From Sphingomonadales bacterium UBA2369 (lineage in GTDB: Bacteria; Pseudomonadota; Alphaproteobacteria; Sphingomonadales; Sphingomonadaceae): 64,000 bases of DNA. Below, piece after piece: positions 42,167 through 51,195 of the stretch. The DNA lies in assembly GCA_002344055.1 (NCBI GenBank), contig DDTH01000006.1, forward strand, positions 679,069 to 743,068. The letters run 5' to 3'. Positions within the stretch are counted from its first letter, which is position 1; each line of letters opens with the position of its first letter. The notes below the pieces were generated by a model. The model was not told the DNA's origin and searched no databases. It saw nothing but the letters and a program-made list of their open reading frames with translations. Position numbers and translations under genes: made by a program.

Positions 42167-43125
42167 TCCCGCTCGTTCAGCCAGTGGCGCAAAGTGAAAT
42201 AAACCGCGACCGCCACCGCGATCAGCACGCAGACCAGCACCACGCCCCAGAAGGCCCAGGGCTGCTGGGCGAATGGAATGCCCTCGACATTCATGCCGAG
42301 CAGCCCGGTCAGGAAGGTCAAAGGCAGGAAGATGAAGGCGACGATGGCGATTTCCAGGCCGCGTTTGTCGAGCTGCTCGGCGCGCAGATCGGTGATCTGC
42401 TCGTGCAGCAGGGCCGATCGCTCGCGCACCGATTCCAGCTCCTCGGTCATCCGCGCGAATTTGTCCGCCGCCTCGCGTATGTGGAGCCGGTCATCCTCGC
42501 TCAGCCAGTCGAAATCGAGCGCGGCGAGGGTCAGCAAAGCGTCCCGGTCCGGCGCGACGAAGCGGCGGAAGGCGATCGCCTCGCCGCGAATCCGCATGAT
42601 GTCGCGGCGGTGGCGGTAGAGCGTCTTGGGATTTTCCAGGTCGGTCTCGGTATCGTCCAGGCAATCGCCGAGTGCCGCCACCTGCGGGTCGAGCTCCAGG
42701 CTGATCGCTTTCGCATAGGCCGCGACCAGATCGCCCGCGTCGAGGATCAGCCCGGCCCGCATCTTGTCCATGACCTTTTCGGTCGCGGTCATGGTGCGGC
42801 GGCTGACGCTGACGACGAGATTCTTCACCACCCACAGCCGGATCGAGACCAGCCGGTCGCTGTCCTCCGGATCGCAATCGCCCGGCCCGCGCAGATTGAC
42901 GATCGCGCCCTCGTCAATCTGGTCGCAGCGGGGGCGTGTCTCGGTGGCGAACAAGGCCCCGGCCGCGACGCCGGGCATGTTGACCTGCCGCTTCAGGACC
43001 GCCGCATCGGCCTCGTCGCGGCCGTGCAGATGCAGCCACAGGAAACCCGGCCCGTCATAGGCCTCCGCTTCCGCGACCGTGAGCTGCCGGACCGGCCCGT
43101 CCCCCGCGAGCAGGCCGCATTCCAT
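42163..43125 (-). CDS. CorA/ZntB-family metal transporter
   Basis: A 320-residue transporter with a large cytosolic domain and two C-terminal membrane helices. The pore motif GMN lies in GLLGMNVEGIPFAQQP, and the second helix ends RHWLNERE. FLWLHLHGRDEAD and LRGPGDCDPEDSDRLVSIRLW suit the ZntB branch (zinc or other divalent cation transport) rather than classical CorA. Forms pentamers in the inner membrane. It lies three bases after galU. Confidence 0.87.
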   Translation of the reverse strand: MECGLLAGDGPVRQLTVAEAEAYDGPGFLWLHLHGRDEADAAVLKRQVNMPGVAAGALFATETRPRCDQIDEGAIVNLRGPGDCDPEDSDRLVSIRLWVVKNLVVSVSRRTMTATEKVMDKMRAGLILDAGDLVAAYAKAISLELDPQVAALGDCLDDTETDLENPKTLYRHRRDIMRIRGEAIAFRRFVAPDRDALLTLAALDFDWLSEDDRLHIREAADKFARMTEELESVRERSALLHEQITDLRAEQLDKRGLEIAIVAFIFLPLTFLTGLLGMNVEGIPFAQQPWAFWGVVLVCVLIAVAVAVYFTLRHWLNERE

Positions 43126-43128
43126 GGC

Positions 43129-43986
43129 TCAGAGGCTCGCCAGATAATCGCGCACGGCCGGCGCCACATCGTCGCGGCGCAGCGACAAGGCGATATTGGC
43201 GATCACGAAGCCCGCCGCGCTGCCGCAATCGTGCCGTTCGCCTTCGAAGGCGAAGGCATGGAAGGGCTGGTGGCCGATCATCTTGGCCATCGCATCGGTC
43301 AGCTGGATTTCGCCGCCCGCGCCTTTCTCGTGGGCGTCCAGCGCCCGCATCACTTCGGGCTGCAATATGTAGCGGCCGGGCAGCATCAGGTTGGACGGCG
43401 CCGTGCCCTGCGGCGGCTTTTCGACCAGGCCGCGTATTTCCGTAAGCCGCCCGTCGCGCGCGCCCGGATCGACGACGCCATATTTGTGCGTTTCCTCCGG
43501 CGGCACTTCCAGCGCCGCGACCAGATTGCCGCCAACCTGGGCATAGGCCTCGACCATCTGCTTGAGGCAGTTCGGCTTGCCGACCATAACCTCGTCCGGC
43601 AGCAAGACCGCGAACGGCTCGTCACCGACAATGTCGCGGGCGCACCAGACGGCATGGCCCAGGCCCAGCGGCTCCTGCTGGCGCACGGAAACGACGCTGC
43701 CCGGCTTCTTGCGGGTCGATGCCAGTACGTCGAGCGATTTGCCTCGCGCCGACATCGTCGCTTCCAGCTCATAGGCGATGTCGAAATGGTCCTCGAGCGC
43801 GCCCTTGCCGCGGCCGGTGACGAAGATGAACTGCTCGATCCCCGCCTCGCGCGCTTCCTCGATCGCGTACTGGATCAGCGGCCGATCGACGAGCGTCAGC
43901 ATCTCTTTCGGGATCGCCTTGGTCGCCGGCAGGAAACGGGTGCCGAGTCCCGCGACGGGGAAGACGGCCTTGCGGACGGGTTTCAT
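43129..43986 (-). CDS. galU: UTP-glucose-1-phosphate uridylyltransferase GalU
   Basis: A 285-residue enzyme making UDP-glucose for polysaccharide and lipid synthesis. KAVFPVAGLGTRFLPATKAIPKEM has the nucleotide loop with the catalytic Arg/Lys; LVDRPLIQYAIEEA, VRQQEPLGLGHAVWCA, FAVLLPDEV (Asp binding metal) and GEIQLTDAM are conserved. The ATG at 43986 has AAGGA seven bases upstream; a TTG six bases earlier is not preferred. Cytoplasmic. Confidence 0.95.
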   Translation of the reverse strand: MKPVRKAVFPVAGLGTRFLPATKAIPKEMLTLVDRPLIQYAIEEAREAGIEQFIFVTGRGKGALEDHFDIAYELEATMSARGKSLDVLASTRKKPGSVVSVRQQEPLGLGHAVWCARDIVGDEPFAVLLPDEVMVGKPNCLKQMVEAYAQVGGNLVAALEVPPEETHKYGVVDPGARDGRLTEIRGLVEKPPQGTAPSNLMLPGRYILQPEVMRALDAHEKGAGGEIQLTDAMAKMIGHQPFHAFAFEGERHDCGSAAGFVIANIALSLRRDDVAPAVRDYLASL

Positions 43987-43996
43987 GGTCAAATCC

Positions 43997-44317
43997 TTAT
44001 TGCGGCGAGACGGGCGGCACCGTTGCGGGTCCGGCCTCTTGCGTCTCTTGTCCCTCTTCCGCCTCGGGCTGCGCGCCTTCCTCGTCTGGCGGCGGCAAGG
44101 CGAAGCGATCCGGCTCGCGCCGTTGCGATCGGGTCAGCGGCTCGTCGACGCGCACGGGCCGGAATTCGCTCGGCACGGCCAGCAATTGCTCCGGCGTCAG
44201 CGCGCGGGTGGAGAGCGCGGGCGCGCGCGGCAATTCCTGCCCGGATGCGGGCCGCAACGGTTCGCGCGCGCCGCACCCGGCAATTGCGAGACTTGCAAAA
44301 ACGAACAGGATTCTCAC
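43997..44317 (-). CDS. Small lipoprotein downstream of argH
   Basis: A 106-residue lipoprotein with signal MRILFVFASLAIAGC (lipobox Cys15). The mature part is Pro/Glu-rich and mostly disordered, with LTPEQLLAVPSEFRPVR near the middle. Such proteins directly follow argH in many proteobacteria (the lptM-like position), although this one is longer than LptM. Its ATG overlaps the argH stop (ATGA). Confidence 0.7.
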   Translation of the reverse strand: MRILFVFASLAIAGCGAREPLRPASGQELPRAPALSTRALTPEQLLAVPSEFRPVRVDEPLTRSQRREPDRFALPPPDEEGAQPEAEEGQETQEAGPATVPPVSPQ

Positions 44318-45690
44318 GCGTCACGCTCCAGCGCGGCCTTCGCCGCCGCAATCTGTTCGATTACCCGATCCGGCGCAGTGCCGCCATAGCTGGTCCGGCT
44401 GCGCACCGATGCTTCCGGCGAGAGGACATCGAAAAGGGACGCGTCGATCCGCCCGTCGATCGCCTGCAACTCCGCCAGCGGCAGATCCCACAATTGCGCG
44501 CCGCGTTCCTCGGCCAGCTTCACCGCGCGCCCCGTAATGTGATGCGCCTCGCGGAACGGTACGCCGGCCACCCGCACCAGCCAGTCGGCCAGGTCGGTCG
44601 CGGTGGAATGGCCGGTCGCCGCCGCCGCGCGCATGCGGGCAGTGTCGAACGTCACGCTGCCGATCATTCCCGCCATCGCCGCCAGCGAGACTTCCAGCAG
44701 ATCCTGCGCCGCGAAGACCGGCTCCTTATCGTCCTGCATGTCCTTGGAATAAGCCAAGGGGAGCCCCTTCATGGTGACGCACAAGGCGACCAGTTCGCCG
44801 AGGATCCGCCCCGAATGACCGCGCACCAGTTCGGCCGCATCTGGATTGCGCTTCTGCGGCATGATCGACGAGCCGGTGGAGAAATCGTCGCCCAGCTTCA
44901 CGAAACCGAAGGGCTGGCTCGCCCAGACGATCAGTTCCTCCGCCAGCCGCGACAGATGCAAAGCGCATTGCGCCGCCGCCATCAGATGATCGAGCGCGAA
45001 GTCGCGGTCGGAGACGCTGTCCAGACTGTTCGCCGTCGGCCGCGCGAAACTCAAAGCCTTGGCCGTCGCCTCCCGATCGAGCGGATAGGAAGTCCCCGCC
45101 AAAGCCGCAGACCCGAGCGGGCATTCATCGGCTCGCGCCCGCGCATCGGCGAAGCGCGAGCGGTCGCGCCGGAACATCTCGACATAGGCCAGCAAATGAT
45201 GGCCGAGCGTCACTGGCTGCGCGACCTGAAGGTGCGTGAAGCCCGGCATGATCGTTGCCGCATGCTCCTCCGCCCGCGCCAGCAAGGCCCGCTGCAACGC
45301 CGCCAGCGCCCGGTCGTTCGATTCGCTCGCCCCGCGCACCCACAATTTGAAGTCCGTCGCCACCTGGTCGTTGCGCGAGCGCGCCGTATGCAGCCTTCCG
45401 GCAACCGGCCCGATCAATTCGGTCAGCCGCGCCTCGACATGCATGTGAATGTCCTCGAGCGCCGGATCCTCCGGCACGCCGTCCGCCGCATATTCCGCTG
45501 CGATCCGGTCGAGTCCTTCGCTGATCGCCGCCGCATCCCCGGCCTCGACGATCCCCTGCGCGCCCAGCATCGCGACATGCGCCTTGGACGCGGCGATATC
45601 CTCGCGCCACAGCCGCTTGTCGAAGGCGATGGAGGCATTTATCTCGCGCATCAGCGCCGACGGCCCCCCGGCAAAGCGGCCGCCCCACAT
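44314..45690 (-). CDS. argH: Argininosuccinate lyase
   Basis: A 458-residue enzyme for the last step of arginine synthesis (argininosuccinate to arginine plus fumarate). It begins MWGGRFAGGPSALMREINAS, includes HMHVEARL, AGRLHTARSRNDQVATDF, GFTHLQVAQPVTLGHH (catalytic His) and the fumarase/lyase signature GSSIMPQKRNPD. The ATG at 45690 matches the family start. It lies only 19 bases from the divergent TlpA gene. Confidence 0.95.
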   Translation of the reverse strand: MWGGRFAGGPSALMREINASIAFDKRLWREDIAASKAHVAMLGAQGIVEAGDAAAISEGLDRIAAEYAADGVPEDPALEDIHMHVEARLTELIGPVAGRLHTARSRNDQVATDFKLWVRGASESNDRALAALQRALLARAEEHAATIMPGFTHLQVAQPVTLGHHLLAYVEMFRRDRSRFADARARADECPLGSAALAGTSYPLDREATAKALSFARPTANSLDSVSDRDFALDHLMAAAQCALHLSRLAEELIVWASQPFGFVKLGDDFSTGSSIMPQKRNPDAAELVRGHSGRILGELVALCVTMKGLPLAYSKDMQDDKEPVFAAQDLLEVSLAAMAGMIGSVTFDTARMRAAAATGHSTATDLADWLVRVAGVPFREAHHITGRAVKLAEERGAQLWDLPLAELQAIDGRIDASLFDVLSPEASVRSRTSYGGTAPDRVIEQIAAAKAALERDA

Positions 45691-45709
45691 CGTGTTGGAG
45701 TTGTCGTCC

Positions 45710-46273
45710 GTGCGGCTGATCGTCTGTCTCCTGAGCGCGCTGGCGCTGACCGGTTGCGCTAGGGGCAACGAAGGGGGCAATCAAGCCAACGGTGCGATGC
45801 CGCAGGCGCCCGCCGGCCCCGTCACCGGCGTGCTGGACCGTTCCTTCGCCGGCACGCCCGCCCCCGCCTTCACCTTTCAGGATGGCGAGGGCCGCCCGAC
45901 CAGCATGGCCGCCTTCCGCGGCAAGCCGACCCTGGTGAACCTGTGGGCGACCTGGTGCGCGCCCTGTGTCGTCGAAATGCCCTCGCTGGACGCGCTCGCC
46001 GCCCGCGAAGGCGATGCGCTGAATGTCGTCGCCCTGAGCCAGGATCTGGACGGCCGCGAACTCGTCACCCGCTTCTTCGCCCAGCGCAATTTCCGCCATC
46101 TCGAAGCCAATCTCGATCCGGAGATGGAATATATGATGGCGCTCCGCCTCGGGACCCTCCCGACCACCATCCTCTACGATGCGGAAGGGCGCGAGGTATG
46201 GCGCATGGTGGGCATGGCCGAATGGCACAGCGATCGTGTCGCCCGCCTGCTGGACGAAGCCGAAGGCGGCTGA
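45710..46273 (+). CDS. TlpA-type thiol-disulfide lipoprotein
   Basis: A 187-residue membrane-anchored thioredoxin-like protein. GTG 45710 gives a lipoprotein signal (MRLIVCLLSALALTGC); TTG at 45695 or 45701 are alternatives. The redox site is ATWCAPC, followed by VVEMPSLDALAARE, and the cis-Pro lies in LGTLPTTILYD. It probably reduces periplasmic disulfides, for example for cytochrome c maturation. Any promoter must lie inside argH. Confidence 0.85.
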   Translation: MRLIVCLLSALALTGCARGNEGGNQANGAMPQAPAGPVTGVLDRSFAGTPAPAFTFQDGEGRPTSMAAFRGKPTLVNLWATWCAPCVVEMPSLDALAAREGDALNVVALSQDLDGRELVTRFFAQRNFRHLEANLDPEMEYMMALRLGTLPTTILYDAEGREVWRMVGMAEWHSDRVARLLDEAEGG

Positions 46274-46301
46274 GGCTCAGGCTAAGGCTAAGGCTAAGGC
46301 T
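46268..46301 (+). repeat. Short hexamer tandem repeat (GGCTAA-type)
   Basis: GGCTGA, GGCTCA, then three GGCTAA units and a final GGCT run head to tail across the tlpA stop codon, just before lysK. Five and two-thirds units, two of them degenerate. The spacing to the lysK ATG could vary with copy number. Confidence 0.8.
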
Positions 46302-46326
46302 TGCACAGCGCGCCCTAAGGGGCGAG

Positions 46327-47940
46327 ATGGCGCGCATGCCGATTGCTCCCGAACTGCGCGAGGCCGCCATGGTCTCCAAGGCCTGGCCCTATGAAGAGGC
46401 GCGCAAGCTGCTGAAGCGCTATCCCGACGGCCCGCCCGCCGGTCGCGCCATCCTGTTCCAGACCGGCTACGGCCCCTCGGGCCTGCCCCATCTCGGCACC
46501 TTTCAGGAAGTCGCCCGCACCCTGATGGTGCGCCACGCGCTGTCGGAACTGGCCGACTGGCCCACCCGCCTGATCGCCTTCAGCGACGATATGGACGGCA
46601 TGCGCAAGGTGCCGCCCGGCGTGCCGCAGCAGGACATGATGCACGCGCATCTGGACCAGCCCCTGTCGGTCGTGCCGGACCCGTTCGGCTGCGGCCACGC
46701 CAGCTATGCGGCGCACAACAATGCCTTGCTGTGCAATTTCCTCGACCGCTTCGGCTTCGACTATGAATTCGTCGCCTCGTCCGATTGCTACAATGGAGGC
46801 GGCTTCGACGACGCCTTGCGTCAGGTGCTGCGCACCTACGACCAGATCATGGGCGTGATGCTGCCGACCCTGCGCGAGGAGCGGCGCAGGACCTATTCGC
46901 CGGTGCTGCCGATCAGTCAGGTCAATGGCGCCGTGCTGCAGGTGCCGGTCGAGGTGGTGGATCCGGAAGCCGGCACCGTCCGCTATGTCGAACCCGCGAC
47001 CGGTGAGACCGTCACCCAGTCGATTCTGTCGGGCGGCGCCAAGGTCCAGTGGAAGGTCGATTGGGCGATGCGCTGGTATGCGCTGGGCGTCGATTACGAG
47101 ATGGCAGGCAAGGACCATATCGACGGCATCATCCAGAGCGGCAAGATCTGCCGCATCCTGGGTGGGCGCCCGCCGGAAGGCTTCAATTACGAACTGTTCC
47201 TCGACGAAAATGGCGAGAAGATCAGCAAGACCAAGGGCAATGGCGTCACCATCGACGAATGGCTGACCTATGCGCCGGAAGAGAGCCTGGCCTTCTACAT
47301 CTACCGCGAGCCGAAGCGCGCCAAGCAATTGAGCTTCGGCGTGATCCCCAAGGCGGTGGACGAATATTATCAGTTCCTCGCGGCGTATCCCGGCCAGGAA
47401 GTGGACAAGCGCCTCGGCAACCCGGTCCACCACATCCACGCCGGCAATCCGCCCGCGACGACCCTGCCGATCAGCTTCGCCTTGTTGCTGAACCTCGCCA
47501 GCCTGCCCGGCATCGGCGACCGCGACACGATCTGGCGCTTCCTCACCCGCTCGTACCCGGCGCTGACCCCGGAGTCCGCGCCCGAGTTCGACCGCCTCGT
47601 CGGCTTCGCCGTCGCTTATGCCCGCGATTTCGTCGCCCCGAGCCTGAAGCGCCGTCCGCCGACGGAAGACGAGGCCGTGGCCCTGCGCGAACTCGATGCT
47701 TTGCTCGCCGACGATGACGGCACCGGCCGCGCCGACGAGGAACCCGCCTCGGTCCTGCAGAACCACATCTACGAGATCGGCAAGCGTCATTACGGCAAGG
47801 AGCGCCTGCGCGACTGGTTCAAGGTCCTGTACGAAACCCTGCTCGGCAGCGAACAGGGTCCGCGCATGGGCAGCTTCATCGCCCTCTACGGCGTCGACAA
47901 CAGCCGCAAGCTGATCGCCGAGGCGCTGGCGGCCGCCTGA
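46327..47940 (+). CDS. lysK: Lysine-tRNA ligase, class I
   Basis: A 537-residue class I (LysRS1) enzyme, unlike the class II LysRS of most bacteria and typical of alphaproteobacteria. ILFQTGYGPSGLPHLGTFQE contains the HIGH-type motif, FSDDMDGMRKVP follows, and ENGEKISKTKGNG is the KMSKS loop. The C-terminal helical cage is intact. ATG 46327 was preferred over 46336. Reading further upstream would run through the tlpA frame. Confidence 0.94.
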   Translation: MARMPIAPELREAAMVSKAWPYEEARKLLKRYPDGPPAGRAILFQTGYGPSGLPHLGTFQEVARTLMVRHALSELADWPTRLIAFSDDMDGMRKVPPGVPQQDMMHAHLDQPLSVVPDPFGCGHASYAAHNNALLCNFLDRFGFDYEFVASSDCYNGGGFDDALRQVLRTYDQIMGVMLPTLREERRRTYSPVLPISQVNGAVLQVPVEVVDPEAGTVRYVEPATGETVTQSILSGGAKVQWKVDWAMRWYALGVDYEMAGKDHIDGIIQSGKICRILGGRPPEGFNYELFLDENGEKISKTKGNGVTIDEWLTYAPEESLAFYIYREPKRAKQLSFGVIPKAVDEYYQFLAAYPGQEVDKRLGNPVHHIHAGNPPATTLPISFALLLNLASLPGIGDRDTIWRFLTRSYPALTPESAPEFDRLVGFAVAYARDFVAPSLKRRPPTEDEAVALRELDALLADDDGTGRADEEPASVLQNHIYEIGKRHYGKERLRDWFKVLYETLLGSEQGPRMGSFIALYGVDNSRKLIAEALAAA

Positions 47941-47951
47941 CGCTTCCGCTT

Positions 47952-49172
47952 ATGGCCGTCCCCGCCGCCCGCTTCACGCCGGCCATCATCTTCATCCTGA
48001 TCACCGCCGTCATCGACGTGATGGCGATGGGCATCGTCTATCCGGTGCTGCCGACGCTCATCGAGGAGATGAGTGGCTCGATCGAGCGCGCCGGCCTGTG
48101 GAACGGCGTCATGGTGGCGCTGTGGGCGGGGATGCAATTCTTCTTCTCGCCGATGATCGGCTCGCTGTCGGACGCCTATGGCCGCCGCCCGGTCATCCTC
48201 GTTTCCGCCGCCGGCCTTGCCGCGGATTTCGCGCTGATGGCGGTGGCGCCGGACCTGTGGTGGCTGGCGGTTGGCCGGATGCTCGGCGGCATTACGTCGG
48301 CCAGCTTCACCGTCGCCTATGCCTATCTGGCGGACATCGTCGCGCCGGAGGAGCGCGCCCGCGCCTTCGGGCTGGTCGGAGCGGCCTGGAGCGGCGGCTT
48401 CGTGCTTGGGCCGCTGCTCGGCGGCCTGCTTGGCGAGCTCGGCCCCCGCGTGCCCTTCTGGGCGGCGGCGGGCCTGGCGGGCGTGGCCTTCCTCTACGGC
48501 CTGCTCATCCTGCCCGAATCATTGAAGCGCGGGCATCGCACGCCCTTCTCCTGGCGGCGCGCCAATCCGTTCGGTGCGCTGAAACTGCTCGGCTCGCATC
48601 CCGAGCTCTCCGGCCTCGCGATCGTCTATTTCCTGATCTACTTCGCCCACCACATCTTCTCGGTCGTTTTCATCCTCTACGCCGCGCATCAATTCGGTTG
48701 GAGCGCCTTCCAGATCGGCATGGTGCTGGCGCTCTGGGGTGTGCTCGATATCCTTATCCAGGCCGTTCTGGTCGGACCGATGGTGAAGAAGATCGGCGAC
48801 CGCGCAACGATGATCATCGGCCTGCTCGGCGGCGGCGCTGGCCTGACCCTGATCGGCCTCGCGCCGGACGTCACCACCTTCATCGCCGGGGTCGTCGTCA
48901 CCGCCTCCTGGGGCTTGGCCATGCCGACCAGCCAGGCGCTGATGACGCGGCTCGTCTCGGAAAGCGAACAGGGCCAGCTGCAGGGCGCGAACATGAGCGT
49001 CGCCAGCATTGCGGGCGTCGTCTCGCCGCTCTTCTTCGGCTGGATTTACGGCCTCAGCGTCGGTGACAGCCCGGCGATACCGCATCCGGGCGCGGCCTTC
49101 TTCATCGGCGGCGCGGTGCTGATCCTGTCGGCGGTCGTGGGTCTGCGGGCCGGCCGCCAGCCGCAGCCCTGA
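47952..49172 (+). CDS. MFS transporter of the TCR/Tet type
   Basis: A 406-residue transporter with twelve hydrophobic helices. VMAMGIVYPVLPTLIEEM in helix 1, SPMIGSLSDAYGRRPVIL (loop 2-3 MFS motif A) and GLVGAAWSGGFVLGPLLGG (helix 5 motif C of drug/H+ antiporters) fit the TCR/TetA-like DHA1 family. Drug, sugar or metabolite export is possible. It starts 11 bases after lysK. Confidence 0.88.
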   Translation: MAVPAARFTPAIIFILITAVIDVMAMGIVYPVLPTLIEEMSGSIERAGLWNGVMVALWAGMQFFFSPMIGSLSDAYGRRPVILVSAAGLAADFALMAVAPDLWWLAVGRMLGGITSASFTVAYAYLADIVAPEERARAFGLVGAAWSGGFVLGPLLGGLLGELGPRVPFWAAAGLAGVAFLYGLLILPESLKRGHRTPFSWRRANPFGALKLLGSHPELSGLAIVYFLIYFAHHIFSVVFILYAAHQFGWSAFQIGMVLALWGVLDILIQAVLVGPMVKKIGDRATMIIGLLGGGAGLTLIGLAPDVTTFIAGVVVTASWGLAMPTSQALMTRLVSESEQGQLQGANMSVASIAGVVSPLFFGWIYGLSVGDSPAIPHPGAAFFIGGAVLILSAVVGLRAGRQPQP

Positions 49173-49182
49173 ACCGAAATCT

Positions 49183-49215
49183 GCCCGCTTGCCTCAGGAG
49201 GGAGAGCAAGCGGGC
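49183..49215. terminator. Hairpin after the MFS gene
   Basis: GCCCGCTTGC (49183-49192) pairs perfectly with GCAAGCGGGC (49206-49215) around a 13-base loop, 11 bases after the stop. No clear U-run follows. It separates convergent genes and probably stops both. Confidence 0.6.
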
Positions 49216-49223
49216 CGATCGTG

Positions 49224-49257
49224 CCGCCGCGCGGCAGGGGCATGAGCCGCGCGGCGG
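49224..49257. terminator. GC-rich hairpin between convergent genes
   Basis: CCGCCGCGCGGC (49224-49235) and GCCGCGCGGCGG (49246-49257) are perfect 12-base inverted repeats with a 10-base loop, next to the previous hairpin and ahead of the stop of the small secreted gene. Possibly the bidirectional terminator. Confidence 0.55.
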
Positions 49258-49273
49258 TCGGTCTATCCGGGTG

Positions 49274-49627
49274 TCAGCGCCCCCGGTGGCGGTTATCGTC
49301 GCGGCGCTCCGTCCGGAGGTTGCGGCGGACCTGATCGAGCTGCCGGTCCAAAGTCGCCGCTTCGCGCCGGTCGATGCCGTTGCGGCTGAACCGGGCGAGA
49401 TCGCGCTGGACGGCAATCAACTGCTGGCGCAGCGACCGTGCCTCGCGGTTCGAAATCGCCCGGCGCCGCTCGGCCTGGCCGATCTGGTTGCTCAGCTGGT
49501 TGATCTCGGCCTGGATGCTGCGGTGCGACGCGGCCGCGGGGCGCTGGTTGAACCAGGACTGGGCCGAGGCCGGGGTGGCAACGACCGCCGCACCGGCGAT
49601 CAAGGCGGAAATGACGATCTTGCGCAT
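49274..49627 (-). CDS. Small secreted coiled-coil protein
   Basis: A 117-residue protein with signal peptide MRKIVISALIAGAAVVATPASA. The mature part is helical with heptad-like spacing (IQAEINQLSNQIGQAERRRAI onward) and many Arg and Gln, ending basic. Similar small periplasmic proteins are common in sphingomonads. Function unknown. Confidence 0.7.
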   Translation of the reverse strand: MRKIVISALIAGAAVVATPASAQSWFNQRPAAASHRSIQAEINQLSNQIGQAERRRAISNREARSLRQQLIAVQRDLARFSRNGIDRREAATLDRQLDQVRRNLRTERRDDNRHRGR

Positions 49628-49744
49628 GAACCTTACTCCTCTTGGACACTCGCCGCCTTTCCCGGCGACAGGACCAATCTGGAGGATGCGTGTCGCGGCC
49701 TTATGTCGGCGGCCGGGAAGATCGGTCGCAGAATGTCGCAGAGT

Positions 49745-50440
49745 TTAGCCTGCGGGGCGGGTGCTGTAGAGTTGCGGGAAGGTCGCGCGCAGCGCCGCGA
49801 GCTTCGGCGCGTCATGTGCGACGATGTAGGAATGGCGCGGGTTCCGGCGCATGAAATTCTGGTGATAGGCTTCGGCCGGCCAGAAGCCGCCAGCCTCGAT
49901 CCGCGTCGCTACCGGCCGGGGAAACCGTCCGCTGATCTGCCGGATATAGGCCTGCGCCACCCGCCTTTGTTCGGCATTTTGCGGGAAGATGGCGGAACGA
50001 TATTGCCGCCCGACATCCGGTCCCTGCCGGTTCATCTGGGTCGGGTCGTGCGCGACCGAGAACAGGATGTGCAGCAGCCGCCCATAGCTGATCTGGCGCG
50101 GGTCGTAGACGATCCGTACCGCCTCGGCATGGTCGGTCCGCCCGCCGCTCACCGCCTCGTAATTGGCATTGCCCGCCTGCCCGCCGGCATAGCCCGAAGT
50201 GACGCTGCGCACGCCGCGGACATGTTCGAACACGCCCTCGACGCCCCAGAAACAGCCGCCGGCGAACACCGCCACCGCATCGCCGTTTTCCCGCGCGTCG
50301 GTGGCGGGGGCGGGCAGGGGAATTGCCGCCGCCGGCGCGGCTGGCTGCACGCCGGTCGCATAGAGAGTGATCGCGAGCAGAGCCGCCGCTATCCCGCCGC
50401 CAAAGGCCGTACCCAGCAGCCGCTTTCCGAGCCGCTTCAT
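49745..50440 (-). CDS. msrA: Peptide methionine sulfoxide reductase MsrA, membrane-anchored
   Basis: A 231-residue MsrA with an N-terminal signal/anchor helix (about 12-30). The catalytic loop is AGGCFWGVEGVF; GYAGG, HAEAVRIVYDP and YRSAIF follow. It reduces S-methionine sulfoxide; with the export signal it should act in the periplasm. The ATG overlaps the msrB stop (ATGA), a two-gene periplasmic repair operon. Confidence 0.92.
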   Translation of the reverse strand: MKRLGKRLLGTAFGGGIAAALLAITLYATGVQPAAPAAAIPLPAPATDARENGDAVAVFAGGCFWGVEGVFEHVRGVRSVTSGYAGGQAGNANYEAVSGGRTDHAEAVRIVYDPRQISYGRLLHILFSVAHDPTQMNRQGPDVGRQYRSAIFPQNAEQRRVAQAYIRQISGRFPRPVATRIEAGGFWPAEAYHQNFMRRNPRHSYIVAHDAPKLAALRATFPQLYSTRPAG

Positions 50441-50916
50441 GCCGCGCGGAACGTCATCGCGACGCCGTTCATGCAATATCTGAGGCCCGTCGGTCGCGGT
50501 CCGTCATTGAAGACATGGCCCAAATGCCCGCCGCAATTGGCGCAATGCACTTCGGTGCGGGTTTCGCCGAAGCTGCGGTCGATGCTCGTCCCCACCGCGC
50601 GCGGCAGCGGACGGAAGAAGCTCGGCCAGCCCGTGCCGCTGTCGAATTTGGTTTCCGATGCGAACAGCCGGTGGCCGCAGCCCGCGCAGGCAAAAGTGCC
50701 GCGCCGGTGCTCGCGGTCGAGCGGCGATGAACCCGCCCGCTCCGTCGCGTGCCGCCGCAGCACATTGTAGGCGGCGGGACTCAGCCGCGCGCGCCATTGC
50801 GCGTCGGTCAGCCGGAAGGGGAAATTGCCCTGCGCCTCGGCCGGCGCTTCGGTGCCGCACCCGGCGATGGCCAGCGCGCCGCAGCCGCCGAGAAAGGTCC
50901 TGCGCGAAATCATCAT
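50437..50916 (-). CDS. msrB: Peptide methionine-R-sulfoxide reductase MsrB, Tat-exported
   Basis: A 159-residue MsrB. The N-terminus MMISRRTFLGGCGALAIAGC carries a twin-arginine signal and a lipobox-like LAIAGC. Zinc cysteines are in CAGC and CANC, GTGWPSFF is conserved and the catalytic Cys is in RYCMN. It reduces the R epimer, complementing MsrA. The signals imply that both act outside the cytoplasm. Confidence 0.92.
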   Translation of the reverse strand: MMISRRTFLGGCGALAIAGCGTEAPAEAQGNFPFRLTDAQWRARLSPAAYNVLRRHATERAGSSPLDREHRRGTFACAGCGHRLFASETKFDSGTGWPSFFRPLPRAVGTSIDRSFGETRTEVHCANCGGHLGHVFNDGPRPTGLRYCMNGVAMTFRAA

Positions 50917-50927
50917 GTCGAAAACCT

Positions 50928-51110
50928 CTAGCGCGACGATAGGCTCCCGCGTTCGATCCGTCGATCCTCGGCCAGCCCGGCGATCAGTTTCACCCGCTCC
51001 GCCTTGGAAAGCGCGAGCATCAGCGGCGGCTGCGGCGCCGGTGCGGCCCCCGCCTGGAGCAGGCTGGTCAGCACGATCCCCGGGACCGCAAGAAGAGCAA
51101 GTACACGCAT
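50928..51110 (-). CDS. Very small secreted peptide
   Basis: A 60-residue peptide beginning MRVLALLAVPGIVLTSLLQAG, a signal peptide, then PPLMLALSKAERVKLIAG. It lies 11 bases upstream of msrB on the same strand. A longer reading to 51242 would overlap the divergent gene. No family recognised; it may be expressed with msrBA. Confidence 0.45.
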   Translation of the reverse strand: MRVLALLAVPGIVLTSLLQAGAAPAPQPPLMLALSKAERVKLIAGLAEDRRIERGSLSSR

Positions 51111-51195
51111 ACAGGCCGCCCTTATGCCCGCTTGCCGCTGAACCCGTCCTGACAGCTTGGGTATTGCGCCGTTCATCCTGGCCGCCGACAGAGGC

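Noticed and set aside
42184..45762. Very long + strand frame (1192 codons)
   Set aside because: It is antisense to zntB/corA-like, galU, the lipoprotein and argH, all with clear family motifs; the translation is His/Arg/Gln-rich as expected of a GC-rich shadow.
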